A stretch of DNA of 64,000 nt, taken from the NCBI RefSeq assembly GCF_018614875.1, contig NZ_JAGGNW010000012.1, forward strand, positions 279,842 to 343,841, given 5' to 3'. The position numbers and the translations under genes were made by a program. Source of the stretch: Variovorax paradoxus. Its GTDB lineage: Bacteria; Pseudomonadota; Gammaproteobacteria; Burkholderiales; Burkholderiaceae_C. The notes under the pieces are model-generated. The model ran no database searches. It was not told the origin of the DNA and saw only the letters and a list, made by a program, of their open reading frames with translations. Of the stretch, positions 27,092-36,907 are shown one piece after another (position 1 is the first letter of the stretch; the number at the start of each line of letters is the position of its first letter).

Positions 27092-28120
27092 TTACTGCAG
27101 GGCTTGCACGCCCGCCACCAGCCAGCCGCTGGTGCCGCTGCTGGGCTTGGTCATGTTCCAGACTTCGCGGAACGGGCCCGGGCCGGTGGACGCATCTTCG
27201 CGGATCATGCCGGAGAACTCCACGCTCGCCATGTAGACGTCTGCCAGTTGCTCGATGCCCAGCAGCTTGGCGTCGAGCATCACGACTTCGGTCTTGTTCG
27301 AGGCGCCGCCGGTGTGGCTTGCGCGGTCGGCCAGCTGGCTGCGGATTTCGTCGACCATGTCGTCGGTCATCATGGAGCGCAGCATGGTGACGTCGGCGCG
27401 ATCCCATGCGTCCTGCAGCGTCACGAAGTTGCGCTTGGCGGCGCTGAGGAAGCCGTCGACATCGAAGCCGGTCGGAATGCCCCACGACTGCGAGCCGGAC
27501 AGTGCCGAGCCGATCATGCTGCCGCCGGCCGCCGCGCCGGCCGCGGAAAGGCTGCTGCCGTGCCGTTCGTCGGTGGGGGATGCGGGTGCGGCGTCGAAGG
27601 CGCTTGCGTTGCGCTCCCAGGGCCGTGCCGAAGCGTCGTTGCCGACATTGGCGGGGCTGTACTGCGCGGGTGCGCTGGCGTTGGCCGGGTTGCCTGCACC
27701 TTCGAAGGCGAAACCACCCTGGCGGCTGGCGCCCGACGACGATGCCGAACGCGCCTTGAACATGCGCCAGGCGAACAGTGCGGCCATCACGAGCAGCCCG
27801 ATCAACAGGATGTTCGCAAAGCCGGCGCCAAGGCCCAGCGAATTCGCGAGCCAGGCCAGGCCGAGGCCGGCGGCGAGGCCGCCGAGCATTGCGCCCCATG
27901 GACGCTTCGGCGCCGCGGCGGCAGGCGCCGGCGTGGCCGGCCGCGGCGCTGCGTTGGTCGCGCTTTGCTGCGTGGGCGCGGTGGGTGCTGCGGATTCGCG
28001 CTGCGTCACGTTGGACGACTGGCGGCCGACCGATTTGCCGCCGCCGATGCGAGCCGCATCTGCCTGCACGCTGACCAGGGCCAGCACGCAAGCCAGCAAC
28101 AAAGAACTCAAACTTTTCAT
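27092..28120 (-). CDS. Tim44-like domain protein
   Basis: The 342-residue protein has a signal peptide or anchor (MKSLSSLLLACVLALVSVQA), a Pro/Ala/Gln-rich linker, two hydrophobic segments (about 75-97 and 100-118), a second disordered linker and a C-terminal Tim44-like domain (about 205-342). That fold is related to NTF2-like lipid- or protein-binding domains. The position between ubiE and ubiJ recurs in betaproteobacteria, as far as I recall, but no role in quinone synthesis is shown. Confidence 0.85.
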   Translation of the reverse strand: MKSLSSLLLACVLALVSVQADAARIGGGKSVGRQSSNVTQRESAAPTAPTQQSATNAAPRPATPAPAAAAPKRPWGAMLGGLAAGLGLAWLANSLGLGAGFANILLIGLLVMAALFAWRMFKARSASSSGASRQGGFAFEGAGNPANASAPAQYSPANVGNDASARPWERNASAFDAAPASPTDERHGSSLSAAGAAAGGSMIGSALSGSQSWGIPTGFDVDGFLSAAKRNFVTLQDAWDRADVTMLRSMMTDDMVDEIRSQLADRASHTGGASNKTEVVMLDAKLLGIEQLADVYMASVEFSGMIREDASTGPGPFREVWNMTKPSSGTSGWLVAGVQALQ

Positions 28121-28154
28121 GTCGTCTCCTCTTTAGAGCGAAGAATTCGCGTCA

Positions 28155-28886
28155 TCAACATTTGATTCCAACATGAAGGGCGACCACGCCACCCGTCATG
28201 TTGTGATAGTCCACATGCCCGAAACCGCCCTCTTTCATGAGGGTCTTGAGTTCGTCCTGCGCGGGATGCATGCGGATGGATTCGGCCAGATAGCGGTAGC
28301 TCGCGTCGTCGCCCGCCACCAGCTTGCCCAGGCGCGGCAGAACGCTGAACGAATACCAGTCGTAGGCCTTGGCGAGCGGCTTGGCGACCTTCGAGAACTC
28401 GAGCACCAGCAGCTTGCCGCGCGGCTTGAGCACGCGGTTCATTTCCTTCAGGGCCATGTCCTTGTGCGTCATGTTGCGCAGGCCGAAGGCCACGGTCACG
28501 ACATCGAAGTGGTCGCTCGGGAATGGCAGTTTTTCTGCGTCGCACACCAGGGTGGGCAGCGCCACGCCGGCGTCGAGCAGGCGGTCGCGGCCGGTGCGCA
28601 GCATGGCTTCGTTGATGTCGGTGTGCACCACCTGGCCGCTGGCCCCGACCTTCTTGGCAAAGGCCAGGGCGAGGTCCCCGGTGCCGCCCGCGATGTCGAG
28701 CACCCGCGAGCCCTCGCCCACGTTGGCCACCATCACGGTGTATGCCTTCCAGGCGCGATGCAGCCCCAACGACATCAGGTCGTTCATGAGGTCGTAGCGC
28801 GTGGCGACGGAATCGAAGACGCCGCGAACACGTTGCGCTTTCTCGCTTTCGTCGACCTTTTCGAAGCCGAAATGGGTGGTGCTCAT
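28155..28886 (-). CDS. ubiE: ubiquinone/menaquinone methyltransferase UbiE
   Basis: The 243-residue SAM-dependent C-methyltransferase acts late in ubiquinone synthesis. The SAM motif [12 protein letters not shown], the family signature [18 protein letters not shown], and [24 protein letters not shown] are all intact, and it ends [20 protein letters not shown] at 28886 is the natural start; an ATG at 28913 would add nine residues. It heads the ubiE-Tim44-ubiJ-ubiB-symporter run. Confidence 0.96.
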   Translation of the reverse strand: MSTTHFGFEKVDESEKAQRVRGVFDSVATRYDLMNDLMSLGLHRAWKAYTVMVANVGEGSRVLDIAGGTGDLALAFAKKVGASGQVVHTDINEAMLRTGRDRLLDAGVALPTLVCDAEKLPFPSDHFDVVTVAFGLRNMTHKDMALKEMNRVLKPRGKLLVLEFSKVAKPLAKAYDWYSFSVLPRLGKLVAGDDASYRYLAESIRMHPAQDELKTLMKEGGFGHVDYHNMTGGVVALHVGIKC

Positions 28887-29039
28887 GCGTCTGATATTAG
28901 GCCGGAAGCACACACCTCAAGAAGGCGACCCTGCGGCGACGGCGGGATTTGTTGCTTTTTCTTCAAATAGCGGGGCGCCGCAAGGCGCGCCCGGCTTGCA
29001 TGCGAGGCTATCTTTTCAGTAGCGGACGCCGACCGGGAG

Positions 29040-29453
29040 TCAGTGGCTGCTGCAGGCGGAGCCGCCCTTGTCGATCATCGGCGCATCGCGGTCGGCGCCC
29101 GCGGCAGCAAGCCGGCGCTCGTACTCGGCCCAGAGCCCGGCCTGGTTGGCGCCGAGCTCGTACAGCAGGTTCCACGAGAAGATGCCGGTGTCGTGGCCGT
29201 CGCTGAAGACCGGCTGCACGGCGTAGTTGCCCACCGGCTTCAGGTCGACCAGCTCGACCTCGCGCTTGCCGGTCTGCAGGACTTCCTGCCCCGGGCCATG
29301 GCCCTGCACTTCGGCGGACGGCGAATAGATGCGCATCAGCTCGAACGGAATGCGGAAGGTGGCGCCGTCGGAGAAGCCGACCTCGAGCACGCGCGACTGG
29401 CCGTGCACGGTGATCGATTGCGGCGTCGGTGCGCCGGCTTGCAAACCTGCCAT
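29040..29453 (-). CDS. DUF971 domain protein
   Basis: The 137-residue protein is a DUF971 (gamma-butyrobetaine-hydroxylase N-domain-like) protein, with LEVGFSDGATFRIPFELMRIYSPSAEVQGH and the SDGHDTGIFSWNLLYELG signature that usually binds zinc through its His/Asp. The C-terminus has a Cys-Ser-Ser-His tail. Its ATG shares one base with the TGA of the HIT gene. Together with HIT and the large FAD/Fe-S enzyme it forms a tightly packed three-gene unit. Confidence 0.86.
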   Translation of the reverse strand: MAGLQAGAPTPQSITVHGQSRVLEVGFSDGATFRIPFELMRIYSPSAEVQGHGPGQEVLQTGKREVELVDLKPVGNYAVQPVFSDGHDTGIFSWNLLYELGANQAGLWAEYERRLAAAGADRDAPMIDKGGSACSSH

Positions 29454-29908
29454 CAGAAGCTCCTTGTGCCCAGTCGGGCCATCATCGCACGCTCGAGTGC
29501 AGGCAGGCGCGCGGCCACGGCGGCCTGCCGGGCCGCATCCGCTTCGCGCTGCACCGGCGCCCAGACAGAGCCGGGAAAATGGGTGTCGTCGGCAAAGCGC
29601 GCAATCACGTGCCAATGCAGGTGCGGCACCATGTTGCCGAGCGCCGCGAGGTTGATCTTGGCCGGCGCCAGATGCTCGCGCAGGCACTGCTCGACCACCG
29701 TCACCGCTTCCATGCACAGCACGCGGTCGGCCGCATCGAGGTCGGAAAACTCCGCCGCGTGTTCGCGCCAGACCACGCGGTAGAAGGCCGGGAATCCCGC
29801 CTCTTGCGCATGGATGACGCGCAGCTTGGCGCCCTCGAACACGATGCGTCCGCCGGGGCCTTCGCAGAACGGGCAGCCTGGGACCGCGCCGGTGGGAGCC
29901 ACGGTCAT
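29453..29908 (-). CDS. HIT-family hydrolase
   Basis: The 151-residue protein has the histidine-triad active site HLHWHV preceded by NMVP, and an N-terminal CPFC pair that may bind zinc. HIT proteins hydrolyse or transfer nucleotides on dinucleoside polyphosphates or aminoacyl-AMP-like compounds; the substrate here is unknown. It overlaps the FAD/Fe-S oxidoreductase gene by four bases (ATGA) and the DUF971 gene by one base. Confidence 0.9.
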   Translation of the reverse strand: MTVAPTGAVPGCPFCEGPGGRIVFEGAKLRVIHAQEAGFPAFYRVVWREHAAEFSDLDAADRVLCMEAVTVVEQCLREHLAPAKINLAALGNMVPHLHWHVIARFADDTHFPGSVWAPVQREADAARQAAVAARLPALERAMMARLGTRSF

Positions 29909-32900
29909 ACCAGCACGCGCTCGATCCCGCCCTGGTTGGCGGCGGCCACATACTCGGGCATCCAGTCCTTGCCGAGGAGCTTGTTGGCCATCTCGACCAC
30001 GATGTAGTCTGCTTCGAGCAGGCCGTTGTTCAGGTCGTTGCCGTAGCGCGAGAGGCCTTGCAGGCAGCTCGGGCAGCTGGTGAGAATCTTGACGTTGTCC
30101 TTTTCACCGACCTTGCCGCTGTCGCGCAATGCGGCCTCGCCTTTCTTGAGCTCTTCTTCCTTGCGGAAGCGGATCTGCGTCGAGATGTCGGGCCGCGAGA
30201 CGCCCAGCGTGCCCGATTCACCGCAGCAGCGGTCGTTCTTGAGCACGTTGTCTCCGACCAGCGCCTTCACGGTCTTCATGGGGTCCTGCAGCTTCATGGG
30301 GCTGTGGCAGGGGTCGTGGTACAGGTAGCCGCCACCGCCCGCATCCGCCAGCGTGATGCCCTTTTCGAGCAGGTACTCATGGATGTCGATGATGCGGCAG
30401 CCCGGAAAGATCTTGTCGAACTGGTAACCCTGCAGCTGGTCGTAGCAGGTGCCGCAACTCACCACCACCGTCTTGATGTCGAGGTAGTTGAGCGTGTTGG
30501 CCACGCGGTGGAACAGCACGCGGTTGTCCGTGATCATTTTCTCGGCCTTGTCGAACTGGCCGCTGCCGCGCTGCGGATAGCCGCAGCAGAGATAACCGGG
30601 CGGCAGCACCGTCTGCACGCCCGCATGCCAGAGCATGGCCTGCGTGGCGAGCCCGACCTGCGAGAACAGACGCTCCGAGCCGCACCCCGGAAAATAGAAC
30701 ACCGCCTCGGTCTCCGACGTGGTGGCCTTGGGGTCGCGGATGATCGGCACGTAGTCGGCATCCTCGATGTCGAGCAGCGCGCGCGCCGTCTTCTTCGGCA
30801 GGTTGCCCGGCATCTTCTTGTTGATGAAGTGGATCACCTGCTCCTTGACGGGCGCCGGGCCGAGCGTGGCCGGCGGCGCGGCCGTCTGCTTGCGAGCCAG
30901 CCCGCGCAACAGGTCGTTGGCCAGGCGCTGCGCCTTGAAGCCGATGCCCACCATGCCGGCGCGCACCGCCTTGATGGTCTGCGGATTGGTCGCGTTGAGG
31001 AAGAACATCGCGGCCGCGTTGCCGGGACGGAAGCTCTTCTGTCCCATCTTGCGCAGCAGGTTGCGCATGTTCATCGACACGTCGCCGAAGTCGATCTTCA
31101 CCGGGCACGGCGTGAGGCACTTGTGGCACACGGTGCAGTGGTCGGCCACGTCCTCGAACTCTTCCCAGTGCTTGATGCTGATGCCGCGGCGGGTCTGCTC
31201 TTCATACAGGAAGGCCTCGACCAGCAGCGAGGTCGCAAGGATCTTGTTGCGCGGGCTGTACAGCAGGTTGGCGCGCGGCACGTGGGTGGCGCATACCGGC
31301 TTGCACTTGCCGCAGCGCAGGCAGTCCTTCACGCTGTCGGCAATGGCGCCGATGTCGCTCTGCTGCATGATCAGCGACTCATGGCCCATGAGGCCGAAGC
31401 TCGGCGTGTAGGCGTTGGTCAGGTCGGCATGCAGTTCGACGTTTTCACCGGCCGGCGCGCGCACCAGCTTGCCCTTGTTGAATCGGCCCTCGGGGTCGAC
31501 GCGCTGCTTGTAGTCCATGAAGGGCTTCAGCTCTTCGTCGCTCAGGAACTCGAGCTTGGTGATGCCGATGCCGTGCTCGCCCGAGATCACGCCGTCGAGG
31601 CTGCGCGCCAGCGCCATGATGCGCACCACCGCCGCATGCGCGGTCTGCAGCATGTCGTAGTTGTCGCTGTTGACGGGGATGTTGGTGTGCACGTTGCCGT
31701 CGCCCGCATGCATGTGCAGCGCAACCCACACGCGGCCTTTGAGCACCTGCTGGTGGATGGCCACGCATTCGGCAACGATGGGCGCAAACTCCACGCCGCT
31801 GAAGATCTCCTGCAGCGGCTGGCGCAGCTGGGTCTTCCAGCTGGCGCGCAGGGTGTGGTCCTGCAGCTGCGGGAACAGCGTGTCGACGTCGGCGAGCCAT
31901 TCGGCCCAGAGCGCACGCACGCTCTGCACCAGCGCCACGGCCTGCGCCACGCGGTCTTCGAGCAGCTCGGCCGCGGGGATTTCATGCGCATCGTCGGTCT
32001 TGCCGAGCGGGAGGTTGCCGCGCAGCAGGAAGGCTTCGAGTGCGTCGGTGAGCGCGAGCTTGTTCTGCAGCGAAAGCTCGATGTTGATGCGCTCGATGCC
32101 ATCGCTGTACTCGGCCATGCGCGGCAGCGGGATCACCACGTCTTCGTTGATCTTGAAGGCGTTGGTGTGCTTGCTGATGGCGGCCGTGCGCTTGCGGTCG
32201 AGCCAGAATTTCTTGCGCGCCTCGGGGCTGATGGCGATGAAGCCTTCGCCGCTGCGCGAGTTGGCGATGCGCACCACTTCCGAGGTGACGCGCGCCACCG
32301 CGTCGGCGTCGTCGCCCGCGATGTCGCCGAACAGCACCATCTTCGGCAGGCCGCCGTGTTTTTTCGACTTGGTGGCGTAGCCCACGGCCTTCAGGTAGCG
32401 GTCGTCCAGGTGTTCGAGGCCCGCAAGCAGCACGCCCGAGCGCTTCTGCTCGGCGAACATGAAGTCCTTGATCTCGACGATGCTCGGCACCGCGTCCTTC
32501 GCGTTGCCGAAGAACTCGAGGCAGACGGTGCGCGTGTGCGCCGGCATGCGGTGCACCACCCAGCGGCAGCTGGTGATGAGGCCGTCGCAGCCTTCTTTCT
32601 GGATGCCGGGCAGGCCCGAGAGGAACTTGTCGGTCACGTCCTTGCCGAGGCCTTCCTTGCGGAAAGTCTTGCCGGGGATCTCGAGGCGCTCGGCGCGCAG
32701 TTTCGTCTTGCCGTCGGCGGCGTAGTACTGCAGCTCGAACACGGCGCTTTCGGCGTCGTGGATCTTGCCGAGGTTGTGGCCGACGCGCGTGACTTCGAGC
32801 CATTCGGCCTGCGGCGTGACCATGCGCCACGAAGCCAGGTTGTCAAGCGCGGTGCCCCAGAGCACGGCCTTCTTGCCGCCCGCGTTCATTGCCACGTTGC

Positions 32901-33783
32901 CGCCGACGCACGAGGCTTCGGCGGAAGTAGGGTCGACTGCGAACACATAGCCCGCGCGCTCGGCGGCGTCGGCCACGCGCTGGGTGACGACGCCGGCTTC
33001 GGTCCAGATGGTGGCCACGGGCGCATCGAGGCCGGGCAGCGGGACGTGCTCGACCTCGGTCATGGCTTCGAGCTTCTCGGTGTTGATGACGACGCTGTTC
33101 CACGTGAGCGGAATGGCGCCACCGGTGTAGCCGGTGCCGCCGCCGCGCGGGATGATGGTCAGGCCCAGCTCGATGCAGCCCTTGACCAGCCGCGCCATCT
33201 CGGCCTCGGTGTCGGGACACAGCACGACGAAGGGATATTCCACGCGCCAGTCGGTGGCGTCGGTGACGTGCGACACGCGCGAGAGGCCGTCGAACTTGAT
33301 GTTGTCCTTGGCAGTCAAGCGACCCAGCACGCGCGTGGCCTTGCGGCGCAGGGCGGCCACGTCGCGAAAGGCGGTGTCGAAGGCCGCAACGGCCTGGCCG
33401 ACGAGGCCCGTGAGCTCGCCCACGAGCTGGTCGCGCGGCAGGTCGCTGTCGGGGGTGCGGCGTTTCTGGACTTCGGCGAGGCGGTGCCTGAGCGCGTCGA
33501 CCAGCTGGCCGCGGCGGCGCGGGTTGTCGAGCAGGTCGTCGACGAGGTAGGGATTGCGCTGGACCACCCAGATGTCGCCGAGCACCTCGTAGAGCATGCG
33601 CGCGGACCGGCCGGTGCGGCGCTCGGCGCGCAGGGTCTGGAGCAGTTCCCAGCCGCGCTCGCCCAGCAGGCGGATCACGATCTCTCGGTCGGAGAAGCTG
33701 GTGTAGTTGTACGGGATCTCGCGCAGTCGGACAGGCTCTGCGGCCTGTGCCAACAGCGTGTTCAACGCGGTCGGAGCATTCAT
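29905..33783 (-). CDS. multidomain FAD-linked oxidase / Fe-S oxidoreductase (1292 aa)
   Basis: This single polypeptide has an N-terminal DUF3683-like part (1-150), an FAD-binding PCMH domain (about 175-410, [18 protein letters not shown] and [12 protein letters not shown]), a C-terminal FAD-oxidase domain (about 470-800, [18 protein letters not shown] and [14 protein letters not shown]), two [4Fe-4S] motifs ([11 protein letters not shown] and [12 protein letters not shown]), and two CCG domains ([12 protein letters not shown] and [10 protein letters not shown]). It is organised like a fused GlcD-GlcF/D-lactate dehydrogenase feeding electrons to the respiratory chain; the substrate is not known. 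The start at 33783 (MNAPTALN) is one of two candidates; 33819 would add 12 residues. Confidence 0.9.
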   Translation of the reverse strand: MNAPTALNTLLAQAAEPVRLREIPYNYTSFSDREIVIRLLGERGWELLQTLRAERRTGRSARMLYEVLGDIWVVQRNPYLVDDLLDNPRRRGQLVDALRHRLAEVQKRRTPDSDLPRDQLVGELTGLVGQAVAAFDTAFRDVAALRRKATRVLGRLTAKDNIKFDGLSRVSHVTDATDWRVEYPFVVLCPDTEAEMARLVKGCIELGLTIIPRGGGTGYTGGAIPLTWNSVVINTEKLEAMTEVEHVPLPGLDAPVATIWTEAGVVTQRVADAAERAGYVFAVDPTSAEASCVGGNVAMNAGGKKAVLWGTALDNLASWRMVTPQAEWLEVTRVGHNLGKIHDAESAVFELQYYAADGKTKLRAERLEIPGKTFRKEGLGKDVTDKFLSGLPGIQKEGCDGLITSCRWVVHRMPAHTRTVCLEFFGNAKDAVPSIVEIKDFMFAEQKRSGVLLAGLEHLDDRYLKAVGYATKSKKHGGLPKMVLFGDIAGDDADAVARVTSEVVRIANSRSGEGFIAISPEARKKFWLDRKRTAAISKHTNAFKINEDVVIPLPRMAEYSDGIERINIELSLQNKLALTDALEAFLLRGNLPLGKTDDAHEIPAAELLEDRVAQAVALVQSVRALWAEWLADVDTLFPQLQDHTLRASWKTQLRQPLQEIFSGVEFAPIVAECVAIHQQVLKGRVWVALHMHAGDGNVHTNIPVNSDNYDMLQTAHAAVVRIMALARSLDGVISGEHGIGITKLEFLSDEELKPFMDYKQRVDPEGRFNKGKLVRAPAGENVELHADLTNAYTPSFGLMGHESLIMQQSDIGAIADSVKDCLRCGKCKPVCATHVPRANLLYSPRNKILATSLLVEAFLYEEQTRRGISIKHWEEFEDVADHCTVCHKCLTPCPVKIDFGDVSMNMRNLLRKMGQKSFRPGNAAAMFFLNATNPQTIKAVRAGMVGIGFKAQRLANDLLRGLARKQTAAPPATLGPAPVKEQVIHFINKKMPGNLPKKTARALLDIEDADYVPIIRDPKATTSETEAVFYFPGCGSERLFSQVGLATQAMLWHAGVQTVLPPGYLCCGYPQRGSGQFDKAEKMITDNRVLFHRVANTLNYLDIKTVVVSCGTCYDQLQGYQFDKIFPGCRIIDIHEYLLEKGITLADAGGGGYLYHDPCHSPMKLQDPMKTVKALVGDNVLKNDRCCGESGTLGVSRPDISTQIRFRKEEELKKGEAALRDSGKVGEKDNVKILTSCPSCLQGLSRYGNDLNNGLLEADYIVVEMANKLLGKDWMPEYVAAANQGGIERVLV

Positions 33784-33937
33784 CGGGGGTGGCGCCTCGG
33801 CCAGGCGCTGCGCGCCCATATAGCCGGGGGTAGGATTTTAGGGCAGGGCCCGGGGGCTTGCCTTGGGGCGCTGCGGTTGTCCTTTTTCTCCAGGAGGAGC
33901 GCCCGGCATGCGGTTTACGCCGATGCCCTCACCCCAG

Positions 33938-33958
33938 CCCTCTCCCAGGGGGAGAGGG
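33938..33958. repeat. CCCTCTCCC hairpin, third copy
   Basis: Arms CCCTCTCCC (33938-33946) and GGGAGAGGG (33950-33958) repeat the unit found twice at 819-917, again preceded by a CCCTCACCCCAG lead. It lies at the end of serA (stop at 33980) between two same-strand genes, so it may also act as a terminator for serA. Confidence 0.7.
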
Positions 33959-33979
33959 AGCAAAACCGAGGCGCTCGGC

Positions 33980-35212
33980 TCAGAACAGCACACGGCTGCG
34001 GATCGTCCCGTTCACCTTGGCCAGTTTTTCCAGCGCCAGGTCGGAGTACGCCGCATCGATGTCCGTCACCACGTAGCCGATCTTCTCGTTGGTCTGCAGG
34101 AACTGCGAGGAGATATTGATGTTGTTGTCCGAGAAGATCTTGTTGATCTCCGACAGCACGCCCGGCACGTTGCGGTGGATGTGCAGCAGCCGGTGCTTGC
34201 CGGGGTGGGCCGGCAGCGCCACCTCGGGAAAGTTGACCGACGAGGTCGAGGTGCCGTTGTCGCTGTACTTCACCAGCTTTTCCGCCACCTCGAGGCCGAT
34301 GTTGGCCTGCGCCTCCATCGTCGAGCCGCCGATGTGAGGCGTGAGAATCACGTTGTCGAGCCCGCGCAGCGGCGACTGGAATTCGTCCTTGTTGGTGCGC
34401 GGCTCGACCGGGAATACGTCGATGGCGGCGCCCAGCAGCTTTTTCTGCTTCAAGGCCTCGGCCAGCGGCTCGATCTCGACGACCGAACCGCGCGAGGCGT
34501 TGATCAGGATCGAGCCGGGCTTCATGGCGGCGATTTCGGCCGCGCCGATCATCCATTGCGTGGCCTGCGTCTCGGGCACGTGCAGGGTCACGATGTCGCT
34601 CTGGGCCAGCAGCTGGTGCAGTTCGCGCACCTGGTGCGCATTGCCCAGGGGCAGCTTGGTCACCACGTCGTAGAAGGCCACCTTCATGCCCAGCGCCTCG
34701 GCCAGCACCGACAGCTGGGCGCCGATGGAACCGTAGCCCACGATGCCGAGCGTCTTGCCGCGGATCTCGAACGCGTTCTCGGCCGACTTGAGCCAGCCGC
34801 CGCGGTGCGCCACCGTGCTCTTTTCAGGCACGCCGCGCAGCAGCAGGATGGCCTCGGCCAACACCAGCTCGGCCACCGAACGGGTGTTGGAGTACGGCGC
34901 GTTGAACACCGCCACGCCATGCTCGCGCGCGGCCTCCAGGTCGACCTGGTTGGTGCCGATGCAGAAGCAACCCGCCGCCACCAGCTTCTCGGCGGCCGCG
35001 AAGACCTCGGCCGTCAATTGCGTGCGCGACCGGATGCCCAGGAAGTGAACGTCGGCGATCTTGGCCTTGAGCTCCGCGTCGGGAAGCGCACCCGGCAGCG
35101 ACTCGATGTTGGTGTAGCCCGCAGCGCGCAGCACCTCCACCGCCGAAGGGTGGATGCCCTCGAGCAGAAGGAACTTGATCCGGCTTTTTTCGAGGGAGGT
35201 TTTGCTGCGCAT
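33980..35212 (-). CDS. serA: D-3-phosphoglycerate dehydrogenase
   Basis: The 410-residue enzyme catalyses the first step of serine synthesis. It has the D-2-hydroxyacid dehydrogenase fold with GIVGYGSIG for NAD, NASRGSVVE, the catalytic His in LTPHIGGSTMEA, and a C-terminal ACT domain (about 335-410, HRNVPGVLSEINKIFSDNNIN) for serine feedback. The length equals that of E. coli SerA. The start at 35212 (MRSKTSLEKSRIKF) was chosen because the in-frame sequence farther upstream runs into the intergenic region. It diverges from ugpB over 226 bases. Confidence 0.95.
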   Translation of the reverse strand: MRSKTSLEKSRIKFLLLEGIHPSAVEVLRAAGYTNIESLPGALPDAELKAKIADVHFLGIRSRTQLTAEVFAAAEKLVAAGCFCIGTNQVDLEAAREHGVAVFNAPYSNTRSVAELVLAEAILLLRGVPEKSTVAHRGGWLKSAENAFEIRGKTLGIVGYGSIGAQLSVLAEALGMKVAFYDVVTKLPLGNAHQVRELHQLLAQSDIVTLHVPETQATQWMIGAAEIAAMKPGSILINASRGSVVEIEPLAEALKQKKLLGAAIDVFPVEPRTNKDEFQSPLRGLDNVILTPHIGGSTMEAQANIGLEVAEKLVKYSDNGTSTSSVNFPEVALPAHPGKHRLLHIHRNVPGVLSEINKIFSDNNINISSQFLQTNEKIGYVVTDIDAAYSDLALEKLAKVNGTIRSRVLF

Positions 35213-35278
35213 GACGTACTCGCGGAAGCCCCGGCCGCGGCAACAGGCTAGGCCGAAAAAGGGGGAAGGCGATGCTAG

Positions 35279-35297
35279 CATGCTGCAATGCAGCATG
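35279..35297. promoter_or_regulatory. 19-bp palindrome between serA and ugpB
   Basis: CATGCTGCA and TGCAGCATG form a perfect 9-bp dyad around a single central A. It lies 66 bases upstream of serA and 142 bases upstream of ugpB. The size and symmetry suit a dimeric repressor or activator operator. The bound regulator is unknown, and no regulator gene is adjacent. Confidence 0.5.
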
Positions 35298-35373
35298 AAG
35301 GCACGCTCCCTGCCGGGTGCCTTTCGCCAAAGGGGTTTTCCCGATTGGAATTTGGCAACGGTCCGTGCGCCAA

Positions 35374-35392
35374 TGTGACGCGGCTGTGTCAT
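35374..35392 (+). promoter_or_regulatory. possible Pho box upstream of ugpB
   Basis: TGTGAC at 35374 and TGTGTCAT at 35385 form an imperfect direct repeat with an 11-base period, as in PhoB sites (CTGTCAT repeats). It lies 46 bases before ugpB. ugp operons are members of the phosphate regulon in other proteobacteria. The match is loose. Confidence 0.3.
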
Positions 35393-35438
35393 CCACATGG
35401 CCTAGCATCCGCGCTTCCATTTCCCATCAGGAGTCTTC

Positions 35439-36752
35439 ATGCGATTCAAGACGCTCGCGCTGGCATCGGCGCTGGCCGCCACCACGCTGTTCAATGTGGC
35501 CCATGCCCAGACCGAGATCCAGTGGTGGCATTCCATGAGTGGTCCGCTCGGCGAATGGGTCAACGACCTGGCCAAGCAGTACAACGAGAGCCAGAAGGAC
35601 TACAAGATCGTAGCCACTTACAAGGGCCAGTACGATGAGTCGATGACGGCTGCCATCGCCGCCTACCGCTCCGGCAATGCGCCTGACATCCTGCAGGTAT
35701 TCGAGGTGGGTACGGCGACCATGATGGCCTCCAAGGGTGCCATCAAGCCGGTGGGTGAAGTGATGAGTTCGGGCGGGGCCAAGTTCGACCCCAGCGTGTA
35801 CGTGCCCGCGGTGGCCGGCTACTACACGGCGCCGAACGGCCAGATGCTGAGCTTCCCGTTCAACAGTTCGACCACGATCTTCTATTACAACAAGGATGCC
35901 TTCAAGGCGGCCGGCCTGGATCCGGAAAAAGCGCCCACCACCTGGCCCGAAGTCATGGCGGCGGCCGACAAGCTCAAGGCCAGCGGCCACAAGTGCCCGT
36001 TCACGACCAGTTGGATGAGCTGGACCCAGTTGGAAAGCTTCTCGGCCTGGCACAACACCCTGTACGCGACGCAGAACAATGGCTTCGGCGGCACCAGTGC
36101 GCGTCTGGCTTTCAACTCGCCGCTGCAAGTGCGCCATTTCGAGAACCTGGCCAAGATGTCCAAGGACGGCACCTTCGTCTACAAGGGGCGCAACAACACG
36201 GCCGATGCCGCCTTTCCCTCCGGCGAATGCGCCATGATGACCGGCTCGTCGGGCCTGTATGCCCGAGTGGCCAAGGATGCCAAGTTCAAGTACGGCATCT
36301 CGACCCTGCCCTACTACCCCGACGTGAAGGGCGCACCGCAGAACACGGTGATCGGCGGCGCCAGCCTGTGGGTGATGTCCGGCAAGCCGGCCGACCACTA
36401 CAAGGGCGTGGCCAGCTTCTTCAACTTCCTGTCCGACACCAAGGTGCAGGCCGAGAGCCACAAGCGCACGGGGTATCTGCCCATCACCACCGCCGCCTAC
36501 AAGCTGACCGACGCCTCGGGTTTCTACAAGGAGAAGCCGGGCACCGACGTGGCCGTGACGCAGATGATCCGCAAGACCACCGACAAGTCGCGCGGCGTCC
36601 GTCTGGGCAGTTTCGTGCAGATCCGCACCATCATCGACGAGGAAACCGAGCAGATCTGGAGCGGCAAGAGGACCGCCAAGGAGGCACTCGACGCTGCCGT
36701 CAAGCGCGGCGACGAGCAACTCGAGCGCTTCCAGAAGGCGAACAAGAGCTGA
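35439..36752 (+). CDS. ugpB: sn-glycerol-3-phosphate ABC transporter, binding protein
   Basis: The 437-residue periplasmic protein has a clean signal peptide (cleaved after AHA, about residue 23) and matches UgpB closely: IQWWHSMSGPLGEWVNDLAKQYNES, VATYKGQYDESMTAAIAAYRSG, and SWMSWTQLESFSAWHN around the ligand-binding Trp residues. It captures glycerol-3-phosphate or glycerophosphodiesters for import. It is followed by a terminator-like hairpin and then ugpA, a layout that yields more binding protein than permease. Confidence 0.95.
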   Translation: MRFKTLALASALAATTLFNVAHAQTEIQWWHSMSGPLGEWVNDLAKQYNESQKDYKIVATYKGQYDESMTAAIAAYRSGNAPDILQVFEVGTATMMASKGAIKPVGEVMSSGGAKFDPSVYVPAVAGYYTAPNGQMLSFPFNSSTTIFYYNKDAFKAAGLDPEKAPTTWPEVMAAADKLKASGHKCPFTTSWMSWTQLESFSAWHNTLYATQNNGFGGTSARLAFNSPLQVRHFENLAKMSKDGTFVYKGRNNTADAAFPSGECAMMTGSSGLYARVAKDAKFKYGISTLPYYPDVKGAPQNTVIGGASLWVMSGKPADHYKGVASFFNFLSDTKVQAESHKRTGYLPITTAAYKLTDASGFYKEKPGTDVAVTQMIRKTTDKSRGVRLGSFVQIRTIIDEETEQIWSGKRTAKEALDAAVKRGDEQLERFQKANKS

Positions 36753-36847
36753 AGCTCTTGTCGGTCGGCTTGCGCCGTCCTGTGGCAGCCCTCCCCGCCA
36801 GGCGGGGGTGTGACCGCCGGTGAACTTGGCGCCGAAGTAGACTCGCC

Positions 36848-36890
36848 CGCCCGCCCTGATCCACGTCCGGGGCGGGCGTTTTCGTTTTTT
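36848..36890 (+). terminator. intercistronic hairpin between ugpB and ugpA
   Basis: A perfect 9-bp stem (CGCCCGCCC at 36848-36856, GGGCGGGCG at 36870-36878) is followed by TTTTCGTTTTTT. It looks like an intrinsic terminator or attenuator, 18 bases before ugpA. Since ugpA has little room for its own promoter after the hairpin, partial read-through is likely. Confidence 0.8.
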
Positions 36891-36907
36891 GAGGGATTCG
36901 AGGGGTT

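Noticed and set aside
23362..27390. Very long plus-strand open frame opposite the symporter and ubiB
   Set aside because: Antisense shadow of well-supported genes with no recognisable protein content.
30058..34119. Very long open frame antisense to the FAD/Fe-S gene
   Set aside because: It mirrors the codon pattern of the real minus-strand gene, is rich in His/Arg/Val/Gln, has no domain, and runs past the gene ends; a high-GC artefact.
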